Positions 57,447 to 64,000 of a DNA stretch of 64,000 bases are shown one piece after another. The DNA lies in assembly GCF_010091945.1 (NCBI RefSeq), contig NZ_WVIE01000027.1, forward strand, positions 1 through 64,000, in the 5' to 3' direction. Source of the DNA: Myxacorys almedinensis A. Its GTDB lineage: Bacteria; Cyanobacteriota; Cyanobacteriia; Leptolyngbyales; Leptolyngbyaceae. The notes under the pieces were generated by a model. That model saw only the letters and a program-made list of their open reading frames with translations. It had not been told where the DNA came from and searched no databases. How positions within the stretch are numbered: the first letter of the stretch is position 1; every line of letters begins with the position of its first letter. Made by a program: the position numbers and the translations under genes.

Positions 57447-58283
57447 ATGCAAATCCTCTCTACTCCCGATGCTCAATCTCTTGCAGCAGACCTGCCTCCC
57501 TTTCTCGAAATCGATCGCGTCTCGAAAATCTACCCCACCCCCAAAGGGGACGCCGTTGTGCTCGACGACATTAGCTTGACAGTCAACGAAGGCGAATTTA
57601 TCTGCGTGATCGGTCACTCTGGGTGCGGTAAATCAACCCTGCTCGATATGGTGTCTGGTTTTCGCGAGCCAACCCGCGGAGAAGTGCGTCTCCAAGGCAA
57701 ACGCGTCACCCGCCCCGGCCCCGATCGCATGGTCGTGTTTCAAAACTATTCCCTGTTGCCCTGGAAAACAGCTTACGAGAATGTCTATCTCGCGGTGAAC
57801 GCGGTGTATCCCGACAAGTCGAAAGCCGAAAAAACTGAAATTGTCCGCAAGCACCTGACCATGGTAGGACTTGATGAAGCAGCCAACAAAAAGCCCGGAC
57901 AGCTTTCAGGGGGCATGAAGCAGCGCGTGTCGATCGCTCGCGCATTGGCCATCTACCCGCAAGTCTTGGTGCTAGACGAACCCTTCGGTGCCCTCGACGC
58001 CATTACCAAAGAAGAGCTTCAAGAAGAACTTCTTAAAATCTGGGGACAGCACACCGTCACCGTGCTGATGATCACCCATGACATTGACGAAGCGCTATTT
58101 CTGGCCGATCGCATCGTCATGATGACCAATGGGCCTGCCGCTAACATTGGCGAAATCATGGAGGTTCCGTTTAGCCGACCCCGCGATCGCGCTCAGATGA
58201 TGGAAGATCCGCACTACTACACATTACGAAATCAGGCATTAGATTTCTTATATGGTCGGTTTGCGTTGGCTGATGTTGAGTAA
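57447..58283 (+). CDS. nrtD: Nitrate transporter ATPase NrtD
   Basis: The 278-residue second ATPase of NrtABCD has Walker A GHSGCGKSTLLDMVSG, VFQNYSLLPWKTAYENV, QLSGGMKQRVSIARA, Walker B VLVLDEPFGALDA and switch MITHDIDEA. It lacks the solute-binding extension of NrtC. The frame extends to a TTG at 57414; the ATG at 57447 (MQILST) is the likely start. It closes the transporter genes; a DUF1830 gene follows. Confidence 0.96.
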   Translation: MQILSTPDAQSLAADLPPFLEIDRVSKIYPTPKGDAVVLDDISLTVNEGEFICVIGHSGCGKSTLLDMVSGFREPTRGEVRLQGKRVTRPGPDRMVVFQNYSLLPWKTAYENVYLAVNAVYPDKSKAEKTEIVRKHLTMVGLDEAANKKPGQLSGGMKQRVSIARALAIYPQVLVLDEPFGALDAITKEELQEELLKIWGQHTVTVLMITHDIDEALFLADRIVMMTNGPAANIGEIMEVPFSRPRDRAQMMEDPHYYTLRNQALDFLYGRFALADVE

Positions 58284-58388
58284 GGGCAAGCCCCTGGCAC
58301 TCTTCCATTGGCTCAACCAACGTTCCGCAGGCTCGCTCATCTGGTGGCTCCCTTGTTTGATTCCCCTTATTAATTGCCAATCGTCGCG

Positions 58389-58676
58389 ATGGAACCCGCG
58401 CACATGATTTCTTCCCAACCTGCCCCCCCCTCTGGGGTCAAGCCTATTTTCTGCTATTACACCAACTCCACAAACCAACTTCAGATCGCCAAGCTAGCGA
58501 ATGCTTCAGGGTTCACCCTAGAGCGAGTCGTATTTCCCCAACAGCGCATTTTGTTTGAAGCGTTACCCAGCGCGTTGATCAAGATCTACATCTATTCCAA
58601 AACCGACGGTGTAACGTTACTAGATGCCATTCTCTGTGAGAAATTACAAGTTTTATCCAAAGGTGGGTGTGATTAA
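58389..58676 (+). CDS. DUF1830-family protein between nrtD and narB
   Basis: A 95-residue soluble protein with the DUF1830 hallmark IFCYYTNSTNQLQIAKLAN and VVFPQQRILFEALPSA. The function is unknown. The start could also be the ATG at 58404. It lies 105 bp after nrtD and 24 bp before narB, all in one direction, so it should be transcribed with the nitrate operon. Confidence 0.82.
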   Translation: MEPAHMISSQPAPPSGVKPIFCYYTNSTNQLQIAKLANASGFTLERVVFPQQRILFEALPSALIKIYIYSKTDGVTLLDAILCEKLQVLSKGGCD

Positions 58677-58700
58677 GTCTACAGTGAAGGGGTTTTAACG

Positions 58701-60938
58701 ATGGCTGAACCAACCAAAACGCTGTGTCCATATTGTGGAGTGGGCTGCGGCTTAGAAGTCATGGCTCCGGCTCAGCCTGGTAAAGCAGTGAATCGGGATA
58801 AAGACGGGACTCCGATTTGGTTTGTCAGGGGCGATCGCACTCATCCATCGAGCCAGGGCATGGTGTGTGTCAAGGGTGCCACGATCGCCGAATCGCTGCA
58901 CAAAGACAGGCTACGCTATCCGATGATGCGCGAGTCGCTCGATCAGCCCTTTCGTCAGGTGTCGTGGGATGATGCGATCGTCGCGATCGTCAACCGAATT
59001 CAGGTCGTCCGCTTTACCCAAGGACCCGATGCCATCTGCATGTACGGCTCTGGGCAGTTTCAAACCGAAGACTACTACATTGCCCAAAAGCTGATCAAAG
59101 GCTGTTTGGGCACGAATAATTTTGATGCAAATTCGCGCCTGTGCATGTCTTCTGCGGTGTCAGGTTATATTCAAAGCTTTGGGGCAGATGGTCCGCCCTG
59201 CTGTTACGACGATTTAGACGAAACCGATTGTGCCTTTTTAATCGGCACCAATACCGCCGAATGCCATCCGATTCTCTACAACCGATTGCGGAAGCACCAC
59301 AAAAAGCATCGCAATGTCAAATTGGTGGTCGTCGATCCACGGCGGACGGCAACCGCCGACGGTGCCGATCTGCATCTCGCCATCAAACCCGGAACCGACA
59401 TCGACCTGATGAACGGGATCGCCTACTTGCTCTGGCGTTGGCATGATCTTGATCACGCCTTTATTGAGACTCACACCAACGGGTTTGATCAGTTTGTGGA
59501 GGTGATTCGCCATTATCCGCCGCCTGTTGTGGCTGAGCGGTGCGGCATTTCCGAAGCCGATCTGTCGATGGCGGCTCATTTTTGGGCGCGATCGCAGCGG
59601 ATTTTGTCGATGTGGTCGATGGGGGTCAACCAGTCGTCTGAAGGAACGGCAAAGGTTCGATCGATCATCAACCTCCACCTGATGACCGGGCAGATCGGCA
59701 AACCGGGGGCAGGCCCGTTTTCCCTGACGGGTCAACCCAATGCCATGGGCGGGCGCGAGGCAGGTGGCTTGTCTCACCTGCTACCAGGCTATCGCACCGT
59801 GCAGAATGCCCAGCACCGGGAAGACGTTGAGCGTTTTTGGGGCTTGCCGCCGGGCAAAATTTCTCCTAGCCCAGGGCGCACCGCGTGGGAGATGATTTTG
59901 GGGCTGGAAATGGGGGAAGTGGGGTTGTTCTGGGTGGCGGCAACAAATCCGGCGGTGAGTATGCCTGATTTAGAGCGCACCAAAGCTGCATTAAAGCGAT
60001 CGCCCTTTACGATCTATCAAGACTGCTACACTCCTACCGAAATGGTGGACTATGCCCACATTTTGCTGCCTGCGGCTCAGTGGAGCGAAAAAACCGGCGT
60101 GATGACCAATTCTGAGCGGCGCATCACACTTTGTTCTCAGTTTCGCACCCCGCCCGGTGAGGCTAAGCCCGATTGGCTAATTTTTGCCGAAGTTGGTCGG
60201 CGGTTGGGCTTTGCCAAGCAGTTTGCTTACAACTATTCTGCGGAAGTGTACAAAGAATTTGCACGACTCACCCAGGGTCAACCGTGCGATCAATCTGAAC
60301 TAAGCCATACCTACTTGTTTGAGCATGGCGCTACCCAGTGGGCAAACCCCGCCGCTCAAGCTTCTGATCTGCCAGAAAAGCCAGGTTTATTGGGTCTGGT
60401 ACGTCCGGCTCCGGCGGCGGTCTCTTCGCGGTTATACGTCGATCACCAGTTCCACACGCCCGACAAACGCGCCCGCTTTGGGGCATATCATTCTCGTGGG
60501 CTGGCTGAGCCGCCCGACGATCGCTATCCGTTTGTCCTGACGACGGGCAGGCTCTATGGGCACTGGCACACCCAGTCTCGCACCGGACGGATCGAAAAAC
60601 TCCGCGTCATGCACCCCAATCCGTTTATTGAGATTCATCCGAAAGATGCTGAAAAATTGGGAGTGAAGTCTGATGAATGGGTTGAGGTGCGATCGCGCCG
60701 GGGCATGGCGCGGTTTCCGGTCTTGGTCACGAAAGCGATCGCACCCGGAACCGTTTTTGTGCCGATGCACTGGGGCGCACTCTGGGCAGACCAAGCCGAA
60801 GCGAATGCTTTGACCCATGCCGAAGCGTGCCCCGATTCGAGACAGCCAGAATTAAAAGCCTGCGCGGTGGAAATTCTCCCGATTTCTGCCGAAGTGGTGG
60901 CTCAAGCGCAGGAGTTTGAGCCGTCTTTGGTGCGATGA
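58701..60938 (+). CDS. narB: Ferredoxin-dependent assimilatory nitrate reductase NarB
   Basis: NarB reduces nitrate to nitrite with a bis-MGD molybdenum cofactor and one 4Fe-4S cluster. The 745-residue protein starts with [12 protein letters not shown] (three cluster Cys) and [11 protein letters not shown] (fourth). It continues with [62 protein letters not shown] and the C-terminal MGB-binding [17 protein letters not shown]. Length is normal. The nearby narM supports assembly. Confidence 0.97.
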   Translation: MAEPTKTLCPYCGVGCGLEVMAPAQPGKAVNRDKDGTPIWFVRGDRTHPSSQGMVCVKGATIAESLHKDRLRYPMMRESLDQPFRQVSWDDAIVAIVNRIQVVRFTQGPDAICMYGSGQFQTEDYYIAQKLIKGCLGTNNFDANSRLCMSSAVSGYIQSFGADGPPCCYDDLDETDCAFLIGTNTAECHPILYNRLRKHHKKHRNVKLVVVDPRRTATADGADLHLAIKPGTDIDLMNGIAYLLWRWHDLDHAFIETHTNGFDQFVEVIRHYPPPVVAERCGISEADLSMAAHFWARSQRILSMWSMGVNQSSEGTAKVRSIINLHLMTGQIGKPGAGPFSLTGQPNAMGGREAGGLSHLLPGYRTVQNAQHREDVERFWGLPPGKISPSPGRTAWEMILGLEMGEVGLFWVAATNPAVSMPDLERTKAALKRSPFTIYQDCYTPTEMVDYAHILLPAAQWSEKTGVMTNSERRITLCSQFRTPPGEAKPDWLIFAEVGRRLGFAKQFAYNYSAEVYKEFARLTQGQPCDQSELSHTYLFEHGATQWANPAAQASDLPEKPGLLGLVRPAPAAVSSRLYVDHQFHTPDKRARFGAYHSRGLAEPPDDRYPFVLTTGRLYGHWHTQSRTGRIEKLRVMHPNPFIEIHPKDAEKLGVKSDEWVEVRSRRGMARFPVLVTKAIAPGTVFVPMHWGALWADQAEANALTHAEACPDSRQPELKACAVEILPISAEVVAQAQEFEPSLVR

Positions 60939-61063
60939 TGGCTAAATTCTGGTGTTGGGCGCAGGGTTGCGATCGCCAACGCATAACTTCAAATATGACG
61001 CTTTTCTTTATGATGAGTCTTTCTACCTAGTATGCTTACAACAGCAGTTTAGAATAGTTCGCG

Positions 61064-61534
61064 ATGGGTAGGCTAAAGCGTTTATCTCAAGCTATGGGAC
61101 GGGCACTGGAAAACGGCAATTTTTTAAGGCTCACAAGCGATGTTGAACGATGGGTGTCTAAGGTATTAGCCCTTGCGATGCTGATCGTAATTTTCGCATC
61201 GGTGTTTGAGCTTATTACCTTTATGGTGACAGAACTATTCTATGCACAACCAATTGGTCGGTTTGGCGGAACACTGTTTGCGACTTTCGGTTTGTTTCTG
61301 AATGTTCTAATTGCCTTTGAAATTCTAGAAAATATTACGGCGTATTTAAAGCATCACGTAGTGCAAGCAGAGTTGGTGATTGTGACCTCCCTGATCGCGG
61401 TTGCCCGTAAAATCATTATTCTAGATCTAGAAAAAACAACCGGAGTTGATCTGATTGCCCTCGCCGCCGCCATTTTGGCTCTGGCAATTAGTTACTGGAT
61501 TGTCCGTAAAGTTGCTCCCAAAAATAATCATTGA
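61064..61534 (+). CDS. PsiE-family membrane protein in the nitrate island
   Basis: A 156-residue protein with four predicted membrane helices (LALAMLIVIFASVFELITFM, FATFGLFLNVLIAFEIL, AELVIVTSLIAVARKIIIL, LIALAAAILALAISYWIV). The conserved EILENITAYL and ARKIIILDLEK segments are typical of the phosphate-starvation-inducible PsiE family. The biochemical role is unknown. It sits between narB and narM in the same direction, which is unexpected for a phosphate-linked name; the family may have another role. Confidence 0.85.
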   Translation: MGRLKRLSQAMGRALENGNFLRLTSDVERWVSKVLALAMLIVIFASVFELITFMVTELFYAQPIGRFGGTLFATFGLFLNVLIAFEILENITAYLKHHVVQAELVIVTSLIAVARKIIILDLEKTTGVDLIALAAAILALAISYWIVRKVAPKNNH

Positions 61535-61547
61535 ATTCAAACGTGTA

Positions 61548-62000
61548 ATGGCTGAATTTTTTCAATTTGAATCTGATTTTGTTGAGTCGTTACGCTGCAT
61601 TCCGATGCAAGTGCGATTTAAATTAGATACGTGCGGTGTAAAGCTAAAATTGCACCAATGGAACAAGTTTAATGAGCGCGATCGCACTCAGCTAATCGAG
61701 ATGCCGTGCAGCACAGCATCAGAGATTGAAACCTATCGATCGCAATTACATCAACTCATCCAAACCCGAACAGGAGAAACAGCTAGTGATCTACCGCTCG
61801 ACCTGCATCCTGATTGGTTAGAAGGTGCGATCGTACCTGAGAGTGTGCAAACTCAAGCGCAAGAATTGGGGTTTACAATTCAACCGTCTCACTGGGCAAA
61901 CCTAACGCCTTTACAGCGTTTTGCCCTGATTAAGTTAAGCCGTTCCAATCACGAAAACAAAAACTTTCTACCCGCATTAAAGGAATTTAGTTTGGTATGA
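61548..62000 (+). CDS. narM: Nitrate reductase-associated protein NarM
   Basis: The 150-residue soluble protein starts FFQFESDFVESLRCIPMQVRFKLDTCGVKLKL and includes WANLTPLQRFALIKLSRS, the signature I recall for the nitrate-reductase-associated protein NarM. NarM is needed for active NarB in Synechococcus. ATG 61548 begins the conserved region; an open frame from 61455 overlaps the PsiE-family gene and is not used. It ends the nitrate group, 13 bp after the PsiE-family stop. Confidence 0.9.
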   Translation: MAEFFQFESDFVESLRCIPMQVRFKLDTCGVKLKLHQWNKFNERDRTQLIEMPCSTASEIETYRSQLHQLIQTRTGETASDLPLDLHPDWLEGAIVPESVQTQAQELGFTIQPSHWANLTPLQRFALIKLSRSNHENKNFLPALKEFSLV

Positions 62001-62120
62001 GCTAATTGCCTTCTAGTTTGCATTGCCCCATATCCAATCCCACAATTATTCAATCTACTCAATTTGCAACTTGAATGCCGATCAGCTTAGCAACACGTCG
62101 GAGTCCCTTGTCTAAACTCT

Positions 62121-62684
62121 CTAAAAATTCAGTTCTGTAAACAACTCTGACACTGCTAATGTAAATTCTGGAATAACTTCTTCTCCATCTAATTGATCCG
62201 TTATTTTTAGCAACCGATCAGGCTGTGGCTGTCGATAGACTAAGACACTTTCTTCATCGGGATTAATCACCCACACAAGGCGGGAGCCACTCTCAAAATA
62301 TTCAACCAGCTTAGTGTGAATTTCCTCGAATGTATTACTGGGTGAAATCACTTCGACAGCCAAATCAGGCGCACCTTGAAAAAATCCTTTTGGCAGTTTT
62401 TTAAGTCCATGCAGACGCTCTTTTGCAACAAATGAAACGTCAGGCGATCGCTTGTTTCCGGTGTTCATCGTAAACGCGGTACTCGAATCACACAGAACCC
62501 CTAACTTGTGGGCATGAACGAATCCTCCTAGAAAGATGGTCAAAATACAGGCAACGTATCCATGCTCCATGCCAGAATTGCCCATAATTTTCAGTTCCCC
62601 ATCTATTAGCTCATAGCGCTGTCCATCGTCAGGCAGTGCCATAAACGCTTCATCTGTCCAGTTCTTCTCAGAGGTTGTGATCAC
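62121..62684 (-). CDS. Uma2-family protein (intact)
   Basis: A 187-residue protein with the Uma2 pattern: FMALPDDGQRYELIDGELKIMG, RSPDVSFVAKERL and the PD-(D/E)XK-like core PDLAVEVISPSNTFEEI, then LVWVINPDEESVLVYRQ. Uma2 proteins are abundant in cyanobacteria and resemble restriction endonucleases, but activity is mostly untested. In contrast with the copy at 6870, this frame is unbroken. It is convergent with narM. Confidence 0.9.
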   Translation of the reverse strand: MITTSEKNWTDEAFMALPDDGQRYELIDGELKIMGNSGMEHGYVACILTIFLGGFVHAHKLGVLCDSSTAFTMNTGNKRSPDVSFVAKERLHGLKKLPKGFFQGAPDLAVEVISPSNTFEEIHTKLVEYFESGSRLVWVINPDEESVLVYRQPQPDRLLKITDQLDGEEVIPEFTLAVSELFTELNF

Positions 62685-62753
62685 AGAACTCTCCTTCAGT
62701 AAGAGTATGAATGATTCACTTTTCAGTGTAGCGCCCTAATTTATACTGCCAGC

Positions 62754-63158
62754 CTAAAAATTGGTCGAGATCGCTTGGACAGGGCAAGTCGGGATACATT
62801 GTTCACAGACAATGCAGCGCGATCGCGTGAACGTTAGCTTAAACGATTGCGGATCGAGGGTGAGTGCCTCCGTCGGACAAACCCCCGTGCACAACCCGCA
62901 ATCGACACAGGTTTCTTCATCGATCACGAGTTCGCGGCTGGCAAACGAGACAGTGATATCTTGCGATCGCATCCACTCGATCGCCGCATCAAGCTGATCA
63001 ATATCGCCCAGCAGTTCAACGACTAATTTTCCAATTTGATTGGGCGCAACTTGGGCACGAATAATATTTGCAGCGACATTAAAATCTTTTGCCAGCCGAT
63101 AGGTGACAGGCATCTGCACAGAGCGCTTGGGAAACGTTAGAGTGACTCGCTTTTTCAC
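62754..63158 (-). CDS. NIL-domain ferredoxin with two [4Fe-4S] clusters
   Basis: A 134-residue protein joining an N-terminal NIL domain (VTLTFPKRSVQMPVTYRLAKDF, IGKLVVELLGD) to two 4Fe-4S motifs, CVDCGLCTGVCP and CIVCEQCIPTCP. NIL domains bind small ligands such as methionine in other contexts. Such proteins are widespread in cyanobacteria, and a role in sulfur metabolism or electron supply is suspected. It has a single ATG at 63158 and no partner gene in the window. Confidence 0.9.
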   Translation of the reverse strand: MKKRVTLTFPKRSVQMPVTYRLAKDFNVAANIIRAQVAPNQIGKLVVELLGDIDQLDAAIEWMRSQDITVSFASRELVIDEETCVDCGLCTGVCPTEALTLDPQSFKLTFTRSRCIVCEQCIPTCPVQAISTNF

Positions 63159-63233
63159 TCTCTAATTTTAGGTGTTAATTGTAGTTATAATGCCTAGTCG
63201 CTAAACTAAAAGAGTTTGCTTAACCATGCAGCT

Positions 63234-63821
63234 ATGACCCCTAATGTAACTCCAGACCCTGTTAACTCAACGAGTGGGGCACGGGTGAGAAATTTTCTGA
63301 TTGCCCTAGCCGCGATCGCGCTGACGGTGGTGTTTTCTCTCAGCTTAAAAACGCAAACCACGAGTGTTTCGCTGAGTGCGATGGCGACGGCATCTGTTCC
63401 TCTAGAAGTGGCGCTGGGCAATGGCAAACCCTCGCTGATGGAGTTTTATGCCGACTGGTGTACAAGCTGTCAGGCGATGGCTCCAGAATTGAAATCGCTG
63501 AAAGACCAATACAGCGATCGCGTAAATTTTGTCATGCTCAATGTGGATAACGAGAAATGGTTGCCGGAAATTCTTTCTTACCGGGTTGATGGTATTCCTC
63601 ACTTCGTCTACGTCAGCGATGACGGCAGATCGATCGGGCAAGCGATCGGGGAACAGCCTCGCAACATTATCGAGGACAATCTGATCGCCCTCACGACTGG
63701 AACTGCCTTGCCTCACGCCCAAGGTACAGGTCAAACCTCAGAATTTTCGGCTCCCGTCTCGCAACAAGGAAACGCTTCTGACCCACGTAGTCACGGTAGC
63801 CAAGTCGTTGATAGAAGCTAA
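63234..63821 (+). CDS. txlA: TxlA/HCF164-like membrane-anchored thioredoxin
   Basis: The 195-residue protein has one N-terminal membrane helix (FLIALAAIALTVVFSLSL) and a thioredoxin domain with MEFYADWCTSCQAMAPELK (redox CTSC), then VMLNVDNEKWLPEILSYRVDGIPHFVYV (cis-Pro). HCF164/TxlA proteins act on the lumenal side in cytochrome maturation. The start is ATG 63234; the frame also runs from a TTG at 63216. The Ser/Gly/Gln-rich tail is probably disordered. Confidence 0.88.
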   Translation: MTPNVTPDPVNSTSGARVRNFLIALAAIALTVVFSLSLKTQTTSVSLSAMATASVPLEVALGNGKPSLMEFYADWCTSCQAMAPELKSLKDQYSDRVNFVMLNVDNEKWLPEILSYRVDGIPHFVYVSDDGRSIGQAIGEQPRNIIEDNLIALTTGTALPHAQGTGQTSEFSAPVSQQGNASDPRSHGSQVVDRS

Positions 63822-63893
63822 TTCTAGCAATGCTAAGGTGTGCTTCCTGCGGAGTTGCGCTGAGTAGTAAAAAAGCCACGATCCATTTATACT

Positions 63894-63912
63894 ATTCTCA
63901 ATTAGTGAGAAT
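63894..63912 (+). promoter_or_regulatory. Fur-box-like palindrome before the last gene
   Basis: ATTCTCA-ATTAG-TGAGAAT is a perfect inverted repeat with 7-base arms, 14 bp before the ATG at 63927. The arms resemble Fur-type iron boxes (TGAGAAT/ATTCTCA). The 5-base spacing is unusual for Fur, so this is a suggestion only. Confidence 0.4.
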
Positions 63913-63926
63913 GAGTAGCAGTAAGG

Positions 63927-64000
63927 ATGGCAACAATCTACACAGAGAATGAGTGGAATGAGGTGTACCAGGAAATCTCTGAGCGAGGTTGGTCTACTTG
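63927..64000 (+). CDS. Start of an unidentified gene (cut by the window end)
   Basis: Twenty-four codons are visible from ATG 63927, which is preceded by TAAGG: MATIYTENEWNEVYQEISER. The short fragment could begin an AraC-type regulator of the kind controlled by iron, but there is too little sequence to decide. Confidence 0.5.
   Translation, partial: MATIYTENEWNEVYQEISERGWST

Noticed and set aside
62059-62140. Protein-like stretch (EFLESLDKGLRRVAKLIGIQVAN) in a second minus-strand frame just after the Uma2 stop
   Set aside because: No start codon or upstream coding sequence in that frame except inside Uma2; possibly a fragment of a lost gene, but too short to call.

Overview
The window is chromosomal DNA of a cyanobacterium. 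It carries photosystem II genes (psbH, psbN, psbI), light-independent chlorophyll synthesis genes (chlL, chlN) and a cyanobacterial nitrate-assimilation cluster. The HIP1 palindrome GCGATCGC is very frequent. Several short conserved genes also look like cyanobacterial families of unknown function. The nitrite reductase has a ferredoxin domain fused at its C-terminus, an arrangement I recall from Leptolyngbya (Plectonema) boryana, so a filamentous Leptolyngbya-like host is likely. That placement is inference.

Layout. 1-2.4 kb: small conserved genes, pth and tatA. 2.4-7.6 kb: an accessory patch with a 21-bp minisatellite, a single-chain restriction-modification enzyme, a PIN toxin/antitoxin-like pair, a broken Uma2 gene and an unreported-looking 59-codon ORF. 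7.6-13.6 kb: psbH and psbN, a very large GH38 alpha-mannosidase, a hypothetical protein and psbI. 13.9-30.6 kb: mostly housekeeping and envelope genes (LptD-like DUF3769 protein, fabI, hisB, tsaE, yvcK-like, MlaF/MlaD-like lipid transport, secA, a dihaem cytochrome, a Ycf52-like acetyltransferase, a prenyl synthase). 31-42.6 kb: a glycosyltransferase, chlN/DUF5331/chlL, a Spy-like protein, a peptide-exporter-like ABC protein, a histidine kinase with ruined ATP-binding boxes, a small membrane protein, ppa and an MBL hydrolase. 42.6-45.5 kb: a second accessory patch (Phd/VapC, a DUF6887-like gene and its decayed copy, an FGE-domain fusion, an orphan HicB).

45.5-62 kb is a nitrate-assimilation island. 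The minus strand carries cnaT-like, ntcB, a HEAT-repeat gene, a small gene and a TAT-type Rieske protein. The plus strand carries nirA, nrtA, nrtB, nrtC, nrtD, a DUF1830 gene, narB, a PsiE-family gene and narM. Canonical NtcA promoters (GTA-N8-TAC, 22 bp, TAN3T) can be read directly upstream of both nirA and ntcB. This gives a coherent circuit: NtcA turns on both the structural operon and its nitrite-responsive regulator. 62-64 kb holds an intact Uma2 gene, a NIL-ferredoxin, a TxlA-like thioredoxin and the start of a further gene behind a palindrome.

Repeats: three copies of a ~149-bp MITE-like element with terminal inverted repeats (922, 40151, 49314), a different 140-bp inverted-repeat element inside the nrt operon, and two unrelated 21-bp minisatellites. 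I saw no rRNA, tRNA, CRISPR array, transposase or reverse transcriptase.
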